Part shown: one piece after another, positions 52,115 through 61,322 of the stretch | Layout of the letters: each line of letters starts with the position of its first letter | Numbering within the stretch: position 1 is the stretch's first letter | NCBI RefSeq assembly: GCF_003610405.1 | Contig: NZ_RAQC01000001.1 | Span: 1,054,001-1,118,000, forward strand | From: Microbacterium sp. AG238 | Lineage (GTDB): Bacteria > Actinomycetota > Actinomycetes > Actinomycetales > Microbacteriaceae | DNA length: 64,000 bases | Direction of reading: 5' to 3' | Program-made: the position numbers and the translations under genes | The notes under the pieces: generated by a model | What the model was told of the DNA's origin: nothing | Seen by the model: the letters and a program-made list of their open reading frames with translations, nothing else | Databases searched by the model: none

Positions 52115-52774
52115 CTAGCCCCGACGCTCCCCCACGGCACGGCGTTCCCGTTCCAGCTGTTCGGTGAACATCGCGGCGATCACGAGCGCGACCCCGGCCC
52201 CCAGCAGCATCCCCCCGACCGTGTCGGAGAGCCAGTGCGCGTGCACGACCGTGCGGCTGAGTGCCATGAGCAGAGTCCAGGCGATTCCGATGAGCGCGAC
52301 CCAAATGCGAGGGAAGAGGATGACGGCCACCACCGCGATCGTGGCCGCGTTGGCCGTATGCCCCGACGGATATGACCCCGCGTCGGTCGTCACCAGGATG
52401 TCTTCGGGCCGGGCCCGGTCGACGAGGTTTTTGATCAGCTGCACGATGAGCGCGCTCACCGCCGACGCCACGATGAAGTAGCCAGCGGCCCAGGGCCGAC
52501 GCAGCACGATCAGCACCACGGCCACCGCGATCGGGATCGCGAAGACCCCGACCCACGTGCCGCCGATCCGGTTCATCACGAGCCCGAACACGAGGCCGAC
52601 GGCGCCCGGGTCGGCGGGGAGCGTCTCGTTCCACCACCGGTCGATGGCGAAAGGCTGGCCGAGCTGCGTGAACAGCCACCACCCCAGCAGCGCGCCGACC
52701 ACAATGAGGACGGCTCCCAGGATGGCTCGACGCGGCCAGAGCCGGCGGGGATCGGTGGCAGGGGCGGCGTTCAT
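52115..52774 (-). CDS. PAP2 family phosphatase
   Basis: 219 residues, about six helices. The three phosphatase motifs are present: K-N-L-V-D-R-A-R-P, P-S-G-H-T, and S-R-T-V-V-H-A-H-W-L-S-D. Such enzymes dephosphorylate undecaprenyl pyrophosphate or phosphatidic acid at the outer membrane face. A CACAAT six bases before ATG may serve as -10 box. It lies 11 bases upstream of the HerA-like gene on the same strand. Confidence 0.92.
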   Translation of the reverse strand: MNAAPATDPRRLWPRRAILGAVLIVVGALLGWWLFTQLGQPFAIDRWWNETLPADPGAVGLVFGLVMNRIGGTWVGVFAIPIAVAVVLIVLRRPWAAGYFIVASAVSALIVQLIKNLVDRARPEDILVTTDAGSYPSGHTANAATIAVVAVILFPRIWVALIGIAWTLLMALSRTVVHAHWLSDTVGGMLLGAGVALVIAAMFTEQLERERRAVGERRG

Positions 52775-52832
52775 CGGTCCATTGTGTCGACGATGGCCGA
52801 CTGGACGTCGCCCCTTGCGCTGGACGCGGCGA

Positions 52833-54146
52833 TCAGGGAGAGAGCTGAGGGACGCTGCGCGGACGCACGACGAGCCACAGCGAGAGCACCGCCACCACGG
52901 CGCACCCGGCCATCACCGAGGCCATCGTCGTGGCCGTGATGCCCGAGCCGCCCGAGATCCACGCGGCGAGCGGCGAGATGAAGCCCGCGACGCCGAAGTT
53001 GACGGCACCGATGAGGGAGGCCGCGGTGCCGGCCGCGCGTCCGTGACGATCGAGGGCGAGCACCTGCACGCAGGGGAAGGTGAAGCCGCATGCCGTGATG
53101 AAGAAGAACAGCGGCACGATCGTGCCCCACAGCCCCAGACCCAGCTGGTCGGTGACGATGATCGCGGCCCCGGCGACGACGAGCACGGCGGTCGAGACCG
53201 CCATGACCCACTGCGGACCGAATCGGGCCGCGAGGCGCGACGCCGTCTGCACGCCCAGGACGACGCCGAGCGAGTTGACGGCGAAGAGGATGCCGTACTG
53301 CTGCGGGTCGAAGCCGTACGTCTGCTGGAAGAGGAACGACGACGACGACAGGTAGGAGAACAGTCCGCTGAACGTCATGCCGCCGATGATGAGCACGCCG
53401 ATGAAGATGCGGTCGCTCAGGACGCTGCGATAGCGCTGCCACACGGTCGCCGAACCGTTGTCGCGGCGCCGCGCCTTGGGCAGGGTCTCGGGCACGAGGA
53501 AGAGAGAGGCGATCAGCATCACTGCGCCGTAGGCGGCGAGGACGACGAAGATGCCCCGCCAGGGCATGACCGTGAGCAGGCCCGAGCCGACGAGCGGGGC
53601 GGCCACCGGGGCGACACCGGAGACGAGCGCCAGGCGGCTGAGCATCACCACGAGCCGGCGTCCGCCGAAGAGGTCGCGCACGATCGCCATGGCGACGACG
53701 CCGCCCGCGGCTGCGCCGATGCCCATGAAGACCCGGGCGGCGCTCAGCAGCTCGAGGGTCGGGGCGATGGCAGCGGCCGTGCTCGACAGCACATGCAACG
53801 CGGTCACGCACAGCAACGGAATCCTGCGCCCGAGCTTGTCGCTGAGCGGCCCGACGATGAGCTGTCCGAGCGCGAAGCCGACCATGGTCCCGGTGAGGGT
53901 CAGCTGGATCGCCGCGGCCGTCGTCTGGAAGTCGGCCTCCAATGCGGGGAAGGCCGGCAGGTACAGATCGATCGTGAAGGGGCCGAGTGCGGTGAGGGCG
54001 CCGAGCAGGATGATGTAGACGACGCGGCGCGAGGTCGGGATCGCATCACCCGGGTGGAGCATGATGGGCGCCGTCGCGGGGTTCGAGCCCAGCGTGCGGA
54101 TCGCCCCGGTGGTGGAGGATGAATGATGGGGAGGAGTTTCGGGCAC
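52833..54146 (-). CDS. Bcr/CflA-type multidrug MFS transporter
   Basis: 437 residues, 12 helices after a hydrophilic N terminus of about 40. LGALTALGPFTIDLYLPAFPALEADF is the hallmark start of the Bcr/CflA family; GQLIVGPLSDKLGRRIPLL is the loop 2-3 motif. It exports drugs or peptides. GTG at 54146 with GAAGAAG upstream is chosen; the frame extends to 54242 without a good ribosome-binding site, and ATG 54063 is an alternative. Confidence 0.88.
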   Translation of the reverse strand: MPETPPHHSSSTTGAIRTLGSNPATAPIMLHPGDAIPTSRRVVYIILLGALTALGPFTIDLYLPAFPALEADFQTTAAAIQLTLTGTMVGFALGQLIVGPLSDKLGRRIPLLCVTALHVLSSTAAAIAPTLELLSAARVFMGIGAAAGGVVAMAIVRDLFGGRRLVVMLSRLALVSGVAPVAAPLVGSGLLTVMPWRGIFVVLAAYGAVMLIASLFLVPETLPKARRRDNGSATVWQRYRSVLSDRIFIGVLIIGGMTFSGLFSYLSSSSFLFQQTYGFDPQQYGILFAVNSLGVVLGVQTASRLAARFGPQWVMAVSTAVLVVAGAAIIVTDQLGLGLWGTIVPLFFFITACGFTFPCVQVLALDRHGRAAGTAASLIGAVNFGVAGFISPLAAWISGGSGITATTMASVMAGCAVVAVLSLWLVVRPRSVPQLSP

Positions 54147-54311
54147 GTCTTCTTCGTTTCGTGGCAGCAGCGTTTTCGAGCGACCTTCTATCGTAACCCG
54201 GCGCGACTTCACGATGTTCGCGCCTCTCAGCCGATTCACCATTCACGCGCATAGGCTGGCCACGCGCCGCACGCGCGCCCATCCTCTTGCCCCCGAACCG
54301 AGGTCACAGCA

Positions 54312-55016
54312 ATGACTCCGTCCGCCGACAAGCGAACGAGCGGCAATCCTGCCGCCCAGGCCCAGATCAACCTCACCGTCAAGCAGCAGCGCGAGCAGCA
54401 GAAGCAGGCCAAGCTCGCCGAGTATCAGAAGCAGCTGGCGAAGCGACGCCGCAGCAAGCTGACCTGGTGGGTCGTCGGCTCGACCGCCGCAGTCGCCGTG
54501 GTGGGACTCATCGCAGCCTCCGTCGTCCTCGCGCCCCGGCCCGTCACGTACGAGGCCGGCAACAGCACCGGTCGCGAGATCCCCGGCGTCGAGACGTTCC
54601 AGAACATCACGACGCACGTCGAAGGCACCGTCGAGTACCCTCAGACCCCGCCCACGGGAGGCGAGCACAACCCGTACTGGCTCAACTGCGGCGTCTACAC
54701 CGAGCCGCAGGCGAACGAGAACGCCGTCCACTCCCTCGAGCACGGTGCGGTCTGGATCACCTACGACCCGGCGCAGGTGTCCGATGCCGACATCGAGACC
54801 CTCGAGGGCTACATGCCGAGCACCTATGCGCTGCTGACGCCGTACCCCGACATGGACACCCCCATCGCCGTGAGCGCATGGAACGCCCAGCTGAAGGTCG
54901 ACTCGGCCGACGACGAGCGCATCCGCGACTTCTTCACCGAGTACTGGCGCAGCCAGAACGTCCCCGAGCCGAACGCGATCTGCTCGGGTGCGATCGACGG
55001 GCCCGGCAAGGCGTGA
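54312..55016 (+). CDS. DUF3105 membrane-anchored protein
   Basis: 234 residues. A charged, Gln/Lys-rich cytoplasmic segment (1-48), one transmembrane helix (about 50-72), and an extracytoplasmic DUF3105 domain with PTGGEHNPYWLNCGVY and A-V-H-S-L-E-H-G-A-V-W. The conserved His and Cys residues suggest metal binding, but no function is established. It overlaps the next gene as GTGA. Confidence 0.87.
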   Translation: MTPSADKRTSGNPAAQAQINLTVKQQREQQKQAKLAEYQKQLAKRRRSKLTWWVVGSTAAVAVVGLIAASVVLAPRPVTYEAGNSTGREIPGVETFQNITTHVEGTVEYPQTPPTGGEHNPYWLNCGVYTEPQANENAVHSLEHGAVWITYDPAQVSDADIETLEGYMPSTYALLTPYPDMDTPIAVSAWNAQLKVDSADDERIRDFFTEYWRSQNVPEPNAICSGAIDGPGKA

Positions 55017-55708
55017 CCGACGACGTCGCGGTGGGCACGGGGCCGCAGGCATCCGTCCCGCCGCCACCCGGCATGCGCTGGTGGGCAGTGCTCCTGATCG
55101 TCCTCGCCGTCGCGGGCGCGGCCTTCGCGGTGGGGCGGTTCTCGGCCTTCGGCACCTCGCCCGCGGTCCCCGGCGATTCCTCCCCCGAGGCCGGATTCGC
55201 CCGCGACATGCAGGTGCATCACACGCAGGCGATCGAGATGGCGATGACGATCTACCGCAAGACCGAGGACGAGGGCATCCGCACGCTCGCGTTCGACATC
55301 GCCACCGCGCAGGCCGGTCAGCGCGGCGAGTTCTACGACTGGCTCGTCCAATGGGGCCTGCCGCAGGGCTCGACCGCTCCTCTCATGCAGTGGATGGTCG
55401 GGCACCCCGCCCACGACCACGGCACCGCGTCCGCCCAGCCGAGCGACGAAGAGCTCCGCGCCGAGATGGGCATGGCCACGCCCGCGCAGCTCGCTCAGCT
55501 CGACGCCGAGACCGGCGTCGCCGCTGACTGCACGTTCCTCGACCTCATGATCCGTCACCACCAGGGCGCCATTCCCATGGCGCAGGCCCTCGTCGATCTC
55601 GGCAGCGATCCTCGGGCCGTCCAGGTCGCCGGTGGCGTCATCGAGACGCAGAGTGCCGAGATCGACCTGATGCGATCGATCCAGCAACGACTGGGGTGCG
55701 GAGGCTGA
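55013..55708 (+). CDS. DUF305 protein, membrane-anchored
   Basis: 231 residues: one N-terminal transmembrane helix (about 20-42), then two DUF305 repeats marked by M-Q-V-H-H-T-Q-A-I-E-M-A and I-R-H-H-Q-G-A-I-P-M-A-Q. His and Met rich (WMVGHPAHDHG), which suggests metal (often copper) handling at the cell surface. Translationally coupled to the DUF3105 gene; this pair recurs in actinobacteria. Confidence 0.88.
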   Translation: MTDDVAVGTGPQASVPPPPGMRWWAVLLIVLAVAGAAFAVGRFSAFGTSPAVPGDSSPEAGFARDMQVHHTQAIEMAMTIYRKTEDEGIRTLAFDIATAQAGQRGEFYDWLVQWGLPQGSTAPLMQWMVGHPAHDHGTASAQPSDEELRAEMGMATPAQLAQLDAETGVAADCTFLDLMIRHHQGAIPMAQALVDLGSDPRAVQVAGGVIETQSAEIDLMRSIQQRLGCGG

Positions 55709-55725
55709 CAGCCCCCGCACCCCAG
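55691..55725 (+). terminator. terminator at the end of the DUF305 gene
   Basis: CTGGGGTGCGG (55691-55701) pairs with CCGCACCCCAG (55715-55725); the left arm lies in the last codons. It can also act for the convergent permease gene. Confidence 0.65.
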
Positions 55726-55744
55726 CGGCATCCGATCTTCTCAG

Positions 55745-56716
55745 TCAGCCCTTCGTGGCTCCGGCCAGCAGGCCGCGCACGAAGAAGCGCTGCAGGGCGA
55801 AGAACACGATCAGCGGCACGATGATCGAGATGAAGGTTCCCGCCGACTGCAGGAACCACCGGTTGCCCCACGTGCCCGACAGCGAGTTCAGCGCCTGCGT
55901 GATGGGCAGGGCACCCGGCGACGCGAAGATCGTCGCGACGAGCAGGTCGTTCCACACCCACAGGAACTGGAAGATCGCGAACGAGGCGATCGCGGGAGCG
56001 GCCAGCGGAACGATGATGCGGAAGAAGACCTGTCCGTGGCCGGCACCGTCGACCCGCGCGGCCTCGATGATCTCGCCCGGGATCTCGGCGATGAAGTTGT
56101 GCAGCATGAACGTCGCCAACGGCAGCGCGAAGATGGCGTGGGCGATCCAGACGCGGGCGAAGCTGTACTGCACCTCGTTGAGGCCGAAGCCGGGGAAGAT
56201 GGGCACGTCGTTGATCGTGAGCCCCTCCGAGAAGAGGCTGAGCAGCGGCACGAGAGCCATCTGCAGGGGCACGATCTGCAGCGCGAACACGAAGACGAAG
56301 AGCGCGCTACGGCCCTTGAAGTCGATCCACGCGAACGCGTAGGCGGCGAGGGAGGCCATCACGATCGGGAACACCGTCGCGGGGATGGTGATCGCGAGCG
56401 AGTTGATGAACGCCGAGGCGAGCGTCGTCGACGTCCCTCCGGCGGTCAGTGCCTCGGCGTAGTTGTCGAGGGTGAACTCCGGGTTGGCGAAGACCGTCCA
56501 CCATCCGGTGGACTGCGTGTCCGCGCCGGGTCGGAACGACGTCACGAACAGGCCGAAGGTCGGGATCGTCCAGAAGATGGCGATGATGACGGCCGCGATG
56601 GTCGCGCCCTTCGACGTCAGCTTCTTGTGGGCGATCGCCTCGTTGCGACGGGTGTCGCGCGCCACCTGGCGCTTGGTGCGGGTGTCGACGGGCGCGGCCG
56701 GGGCTGCAACGGTCAT
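55745..56716 (-). CDS. sugar ABC transporter permease (AglG/MalG-like)
   Basis: 323 residues, six core helices. The EAA loop reads EIIEAARVDGAGHGQVFFRIIVPLAAPAIASF. An N-terminal extension of about 35 basic residues is present. It pairs with the larger permease encoded upstream, overlapping it as ATGA. No ATPase is encoded here, so a shared MsiK-type ATPase elsewhere is probable, as in many actinobacterial sugar transporters. Confidence 0.9.
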   Translation of the reverse strand: MTVAAPAAPVDTRTKRQVARDTRRNEAIAHKKLTSKGATIAAVIIAIFWTIPTFGLFVTSFRPGADTQSTGWWTVFANPEFTLDNYAEALTAGGTSTTLASAFINSLAITIPATVFPIVMASLAAYAFAWIDFKGRSALFVFVFALQIVPLQMALVPLLSLFSEGLTINDVPIFPGFGLNEVQYSFARVWIAHAIFALPLATFMLHNFIAEIPGEIIEAARVDGAGHGQVFFRIIVPLAAPAIASFAIFQFLWVWNDLLVATIFASPGALPITQALNSLSGTWGNRWFLQSAGTFISIIVPLIVFFALQRFFVRGLLAGATKG

Positions 56717-58053
56717 CAGCGGATCTCCCTCTGCTTGGCCATCGATCGGGCGTTGTAGATGATCAGCGGCAGGACGAACAGGAACAGCACGACGGCGAGC
56801 GCGGACGAGTGCCCGTAGCTCTGGAACCGCTGCTGCTGGTTGACCATCTCGAAGCCGAGCACGGTCGTCTCGTCGCGACCGCCGGTCATGACGGCCACGA
56901 TGTCGTACACCTTCAACGACGCGATCGTGATGGTCGTGAGTACGACGATCAGCGACGACCGGATGCCGGGGACGGTGACGTTGCGGAAACGCTGCCAGGC
57001 GTTCGTGCCGTCCAGCTGCGCCGCTTCGAGCTGCTCGGTCGGGACGGCCTTGATCGCGGCCGAGAGGATCACCATGGCGAAGCCGGTCTGCGTCCAGATG
57101 AAGACCACCAGCAGCATGAGCGTGTTGATCACCGGCTTGATGGCGAGCCACTGGATCGGATCGCCGCCGAACGCCGTGACGATCGCGTTGAGCAGACCGA
57201 CCTGCTCCCCCTGACGGGCGTCGTACATGAACTTCCAGATGATGCCGGCGCCGACGAACGAGATCGCGACCGGCATGAACACCAGGACCTTCAGGACCTT
57301 CTCACCGCGGGCGCGATCGATGAACACCGCGTACGCCAGGCCGATGGCGACCGAGATCGTGGGAGCGAGGAGCGCCCAGAGGATCGTGTTGACGACTGAG
57401 GCCGTGCCCGTCGGGTTGGTGAACACCCAGAAGTAGTTCTCCAGTCCCACGAACTGCTCACCCGACTTGTCATAGAACGACTTGAAGATCGTGGCGATGG
57501 CCGGGTAGATCAGCCCGAGAGCCAGCATGATGCTGGCGGGGGCCATGAAGAGGATGAGCTGGAACAGGTAGCCCGCGCCCTGACGCGAACGGAAGTCGGC
57601 GAAGAAGAGCAGGGCACCCACGAGCAGCGCGATCGCGACGACGTACAGGACCGCGTTGGCGTACGGGCGCAGCAGCAGGAACGCGAGCACCGGGATGACC
57701 AGGCACGCGACGAGTCGCATGATGAAGTAGCCGCGGCCCGGCCTCGGTGCGTACTCGATGAGCACCAGGATGATGCCCACGACCAGCCCGAACACGGCCA
57801 GGATGACGGGGATCTGGATGAGCGGGTTCATCGCGCCCAGCCAGAGGAAGAAGCTGTTGAGTGAGAACCCGATCGTGATGCGGGATGATTCCTCGCTCGA
57901 TCCGGTGAAGATCAGGAGCAGCAGGATGGCGACGATCAGGGCGAAGCCGACGGCGACGACGATCCGGGTGATCGACCTCCCCTTCGGATCTGTGGCGTGG
58001 GTGGTGACGGGAGGTTCGGTGTCGACGGGTCTGTCGACGGTCGTCTGCGACAT
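56716..58053 (-). CDS. sugar ABC transporter permease (AglF/MalF-like)
   Basis: 445 residues. Extra N-terminal helices (about 30-190) precede the six-helix permease core with EAA-like VPTEQLEAAQLDGTNAWQRFRNVTVPGIRSSLI. The size and extra helices fit AglF or MalF-type subunits. Upstream GAAGGGGAT is the ribosome-binding site. A stable hairpin separates it from the binding-protein gene. Confidence 0.9.
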   Translation of the reverse strand: MSQTTVDRPVDTEPPVTTHATDPKGRSITRIVVAVGFALIVAILLLLIFTGSSEESSRITIGFSLNSFFLWLGAMNPLIQIPVILAVFGLVVGIILVLIEYAPRPGRGYFIMRLVACLVIPVLAFLLLRPYANAVLYVVAIALLVGALLFFADFRSRQGAGYLFQLILFMAPASIMLALGLIYPAIATIFKSFYDKSGEQFVGLENYFWVFTNPTGTASVVNTILWALLAPTISVAIGLAYAVFIDRARGEKVLKVLVFMPVAISFVGAGIIWKFMYDARQGEQVGLLNAIVTAFGGDPIQWLAIKPVINTLMLLVVFIWTQTGFAMVILSAAIKAVPTEQLEAAQLDGTNAWQRFRNVTVPGIRSSLIVVLTTITIASLKVYDIVAVMTGGRDETTVLGFEMVNQQQRFQSYGHSSALAVVLFLFVLPLIIYNARSMAKQREIR

Positions 58054-58103
58054 GTGGATCCCCTTCTGAGTACAGCGGCGTACCCGGGCGGTACGGACGG
58101 GAG

Positions 58104-58138
58104 GAGCGGGGCCGGGCTTGTGCAGCCCGACCCCGCTC
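58104..58138 (-). promoter_or_regulatory. intercistronic hairpin after the binding-protein gene
   Basis: GAGCGGGGCCGGGCT (58104-58118) and AGCCCGACCCCGCTC (58124-58138) pair with one mismatch and a five-base loop. Such hairpins often protect the abundant binding-protein mRNA and reduce read-through to the permease genes. Confidence 0.7.
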
Positions 58139-58163
58139 GGCTCAATCGGTCGTCAGGCGACGA

Positions 58164-59498
58164 TCAGTTCTCGTAACCGGCCTGGATGTCGGACAGGACG
58201 GTCTCGGTGTCCTTGCCGTCGATCCAGTCGACCATGCCCTTCCAGAACGAGCCCGAGCCCACCGTCGACGGCATCAGGTCGGATGCGTCGAAGCGGAAGA
58301 CCGTGGTCTCGTCCTGCAGGGTCGTCATCGCTTCCTGGAGGAACTCGCTCGAGGCGAGGGAGGGGTCGGCGTTCTTGTTCGCCGAGATCACGCCGCCGAG
58401 CTTGACGCGGGCGTCGGCGAACTCGGGCGATGCCATGAACTCGAGCACCTTCTGCGTCGACTCGTCGTCGGAGAAGGCCGCGACGAACTCGCCGCCGCCC
58501 TCGACCTGGAGCTCGCCCTCGGTGTAACCCGGGGTCAGGAACGCGTAGACGTCACCGTCGGGGGCGACCTCGGGGGTTGCGCCGTCGGCGGTCTGCACGT
58601 CGAGGAAGTTCGCCGACAGGAACGAGGCCTGGTGCGTGAGGGCGCAGTCGCCGCTCGCGACAGCCGCGGCGACGTCGCCGAACGCGGTCGAGTTGATGCT
58701 CTTGACGTCGCCGTAGCCCGCGTTGACGTACTCGGGGTTGAGCAGGATCTCTCCCACCGCGTCGAACGCCGACTTGATCTGCGGGTCGGTGAACTTCACG
58801 TCACCGGCGACCCACTGGTCGTAGACGTCGGGGCCGGACTGGCGGAGGACCAGGTCCTCGATCCAGTCGGTGCCCGGCCAGCCGGAGGCGGCGTCGGAGG
58901 CGAAGCCGGCGCACCATGCGGGACCACCGGTCGTCTGGACGATCTTGTCGGTCAGGGCGATCATCTCGTCCCACGTCTTGGGCACCTCGACACCCCACTC
59001 CGCGAACTGCTTGGGCGAGTACCAGACGTAGCCCTTCAGGTTCGCGAGCATCGGCGCGGCGTAGAACGTGTCGTCGAAGGTGCCGTACTGCTTCCAGTCA
59101 GGCGACCAGTTCTCGTCGACCGCACTCTCGACGGCCTCGGTTGCGGGCAGCACCTTGCCGGTCTCGACGAGCGTCTTCAGCAGGCCGGGCTGCGGGACGA
59201 TCGCGATGTCGGGGGCGTCGCCACCGGTCACCTTGGTGACGATGTTGCCCTCGAACGACTTGTCGCCGGTGTACTCCACCTTGATGCCGGTGTCCTCGGT
59301 GAACTGCGCGAACGATTCGTTGAGCGCGTCAGCCTCACCACCGGTGATGCCGCCCGAGATCCGGACGGTCGTCTTCGCGTCGCCGCTGCTCTCGCCGCCG
59401 CCGTCGGTGCCGCCTTCAGCGCACCCAGCCAGCACCAGTGCTGCCGCACCCATCAGGGCGACGGGGGCAAGAAGACGGTATCGCTGTGACAATGCCAT
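58164..59498 (-). CDS. alpha-glucoside-type sugar-binding lipoprotein
   Basis: 444 residues. Lipobox L-V-L-A-G-C; mature part with VRISGGITGGEADALNESFAQFTEDTGIKVEYTG and APDIAIVPQPGLLKTLVETGK, resembling AglE-like binding proteins for alpha-glucosides rather than the cellobiose-type ones. It is the first gene of the transporter operon, with GAGGAGAAGTAC before ATG. The operator region shared with the divergent lacI-type gene controls it. Confidence 0.87.
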   Translation of the reverse strand: MALSQRYRLLAPVALMGAAALVLAGCAEGGTDGGGESSGDAKTTVRISGGITGGEADALNESFAQFTEDTGIKVEYTGDKSFEGNIVTKVTGGDAPDIAIVPQPGLLKTLVETGKVLPATEAVESAVDENWSPDWKQYGTFDDTFYAAPMLANLKGYVWYSPKQFAEWGVEVPKTWDEMIALTDKIVQTTGGPAWCAGFASDAASGWPGTDWIEDLVLRQSGPDVYDQWVAGDVKFTDPQIKSAFDAVGEILLNPEYVNAGYGDVKSINSTAFGDVAAAVASGDCALTHQASFLSANFLDVQTADGATPEVAPDGDVYAFLTPGYTEGELQVEGGGEFVAAFSDDESTQKVLEFMASPEFADARVKLGGVISANKNADPSLASSEFLQEAMTTLQDETTVFRFDASDLMPSTVGSGSFWKGMVDWIDGKDTETVLSDIQAGYEN

Positions 59499-59557
59499 GT
59501 ACTTCTCCTCTATCGGGATCATCGTCCGCCCAGAGGAGCCTTGTCCGCATCCATTGG

Positions 59558-59569
59558 GGAACCGATTCC
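59558..59569. promoter_or_regulatory. operator O1 of the sugar transporter operon
   Basis: GGAACCGATTCC, an almost perfect palindrome, lies just downstream of a probable minus-strand promoter (TTGTGT, 17 bases, TAGGTT). It matches operator O3 at 59683 in 11 of 12 bases, so the divergent LacI-type repressor probably binds both. Confidence 0.6.
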
Positions 59570-59656
59570 AGGACAACCTACTGTTCCGCAGAGTCCGACA
59601 CAACCAGCGGAATATCACGGAATGGCAACCATCGTCTGTGATAGTGGTCTTTGCCA

Positions 59657-59670
59657 TGGGAGCGCTCACA
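59657..59670. promoter_or_regulatory. CelR/CebR-like LacI operator O2
   Basis: TGGGAGCGCTCACA differs at one position from TGGGAGCGCTCCCA, the known operator of actinobacterial LacI-type regulators CelR and CebR of cellobiose genes. It lies upstream of the lacI-type gene. Confidence 0.6.
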
Positions 59671-59682
59671 CAGCTTGGGCAT

Positions 59683-59694
59683 GGAACCGGTTCC
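59683..59694. promoter_or_regulatory. operator O3 of the LacI-type gene
   Basis: GGAACCGGTTCC, a perfect 12-bp palindrome, overlaps the expected -35 region of a promoter whose -10 box is TACGCT (59714-59719). It pairs with O1, suggesting autoregulation. Confidence 0.6.
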
Positions 59695-59767
59695 CGCTCG
59701 CGCCCGAAACCGCTACGCTCTGGTGGGAGTCCCCCGGCAGGTCTCCCCGAACGGACGAGGAGGTCCC

Positions 59768-60817
59768 ATGAGCACCATCGCCGACGTCGCGACCCGAGCA
59801 GGGGTGTCCAAGGCGACGGCGAGCCGGGCCCTCTCCGGTCGCGGTTACGTGTCGGACGAGACCCGACGGCGGGTGACCGCCGCAGCGCAGGAGCTGTCGT
59901 ACGTCGCCCATTCCTCGGCCATGAGCCTCGCTACGGGCCGCACCCAGACGGTGGGTGTCGTGATGCCCCACGTGAGCCGATGGTTCTTCGGCGAGGTCCT
60001 GGAAGGAATTCAGGCAGCGCTGCTCGAACACGGCCTCGACCTCACCCTCTACGACGCACGGCCGGGAACCGAGACCCGGCGGCGGGTGTTCGAGGACTTC
60101 CTGGCCCGTCGGCGCTTCGACGGAGTCATCGCCGTGGGCCTGGAACCTGCCGAGAGCGAGCTCGACGCACTGCTGGCGCTCGGCAAACCGGTGGTGAGCA
60201 TCATCGGCACTGAAGGCGATACGAGCCTCGTCACCCTTGACGACGCCCACGCCACCGCCCTCGCGACCGCGCACCTCGTCGAGCTCGGGCATCGCCGCAT
60301 CGCGTTCCTGGGCGGCACCGACGCCACGCATTGGCCGCATGTCGAGTCCGAGCGTTACGCCGGCTACGAGTCCGAGATGCACCGAGCCGGACTCTCGGCG
60401 GAGATCTGCCGCGCGCCCGCGGAGCTCTCGATGCCGGCGGGATACGCCGCCGCCGTCGACCTGCTGAGCGACGCGGCATCCCGGCCGACGGGCATCGTCG
60501 CCGCCTGCGACGACGTCGCGATCGGAGCGATCATCGCGGCCCGCCGGCTCGGCATCCTGGTGCCCTCCGCGCTGAGCGTCGTCGGCATCGACGACCACGT
60601 CAACGCCGAGATGTTCGCGCTGACGACGCTGCGACAGATCCCCCACGAACAGGGCCGGGCGGCCGTCGAGCTGCTTCTGCGCCACATCGAAGACCCCGAG
60701 GCCGACACCGTGACCATGCGGATCAAACCCCGCATGGTGGTGCGGGGGACGACGGCCGGCGCACCCGGCCACAGCTCGGTCGCCGTCCGCGACTCGACCC
60801 TCTCCCGCCGCGACTGA
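59768..60817 (+). CDS. LacI family transcriptional repressor
   Basis: 349 residues. Helix-turn-helix TIADVATRAGVSKATASRALSGRGYVSDETRRRV (about 3-37), then a periplasmic-binding-protein-like sugar domain (VGVVMPHVSRWFFGEVLEGIQ ... VVGIDDHVNAEMFALTTLRQ). GGACGAGGAGGTCCC precedes ATG. Divergent to the sugar ABC operon, which it should repress until the sugar is present. Confidence 0.92.
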   Translation: MSTIADVATRAGVSKATASRALSGRGYVSDETRRRVTAAAQELSYVAHSSAMSLATGRTQTVGVVMPHVSRWFFGEVLEGIQAALLEHGLDLTLYDARPGTETRRRVFEDFLARRRFDGVIAVGLEPAESELDALLALGKPVVSIIGTEGDTSLVTLDDAHATALATAHLVELGHRRIAFLGGTDATHWPHVESERYAGYESEMHRAGLSAEICRAPAELSMPAGYAAAVDLLSDAASRPTGIVAACDDVAIGAIIAARRLGILVPSALSVVGIDDHVNAEMFALTTLRQIPHEQGRAAVELLLRHIEDPEADTVTMRIKPRMVVRGTTAGAPGHSSVAVRDSTLSRRD

Positions 60818-60830
60818 ACCCGAACGCACG

Positions 60831-60865
60831 ACGACGGCCCCGGATGCAGCATCCGGGGCCGTCGT
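60831..60865. terminator. strong bidirectional terminator
   Basis: ACGACGGCCCCGGATG (60831-60846) and CATCCGGGGCCGTCGT (60850-60865), a perfect 16-bp stem with a three-base loop, between the lacI-type gene and rplL. Confidence 0.85.
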
Positions 60866-60890
60866 GCTGCTCTCGAGTGAGAGCGGGGAA

Positions 60891-61274
60891 TTACTTGAGG
60901 GTGACCGTCGCGCCGGCCTCTTCGAGAGCGGCCTTCGCCTTCTCGGCGGTCTCCTTGTTCGCGCCCTCGAGGACGGCCTTGGGAGCACCGTCGACGACAG
61001 CCTTGGCCTCGCCCAGGCCCAGCGAGGTGAGCTCGCGGACCGTCTTGATGACCTGGATCTTCTTGTCGCCGGCAGCCTCGAGGATGACGTCGAACGAGTC
61101 CTTCTCCTCCTCGGCCTCAGCGGCACCAGCGCCACCAGCCGCGCCGGCGACGGCGACGGGGGCAGCAGCGGTGACGTCGAACTTCTCCTCGAACGCCTTC
61201 ACGAACTCGCTGAGCTCGACGAGGGTCAGGCCGGCGAACTGCTCGAGCAGCTCCTCGGTGGAAAGCTTCGCCAT
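60891..61274 (-). CDS. rplL: 50S ribosomal protein L7/L12
   Basis: 127 residues: N-terminal dimerisation domain ([29 protein letters not shown]), Ala/Gly-rich hinge, and C-terminal domain ([38 protein letters not shown]). It forms the ribosomal stalk that recruits translation factors. It lies 48 bases after rplJ in the same operon. Confidence 0.98.
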   Translation of the reverse strand: MAKLSTEELLEQFAGLTLVELSEFVKAFEEKFDVTAAAPVAVAGAAGGAGAAEAEEEKDSFDVILEAAGDKKIQVIKTVRELTSLGLGEAKAVVDGAPKAVLEGANKETAEKAKAALEEAGATVTLK

Positions 61275-61322
61275 GATGTATCTCCTAGATAGATGGGGTT
61301 GGTGTAAGAGCTCGCCTGTCGC

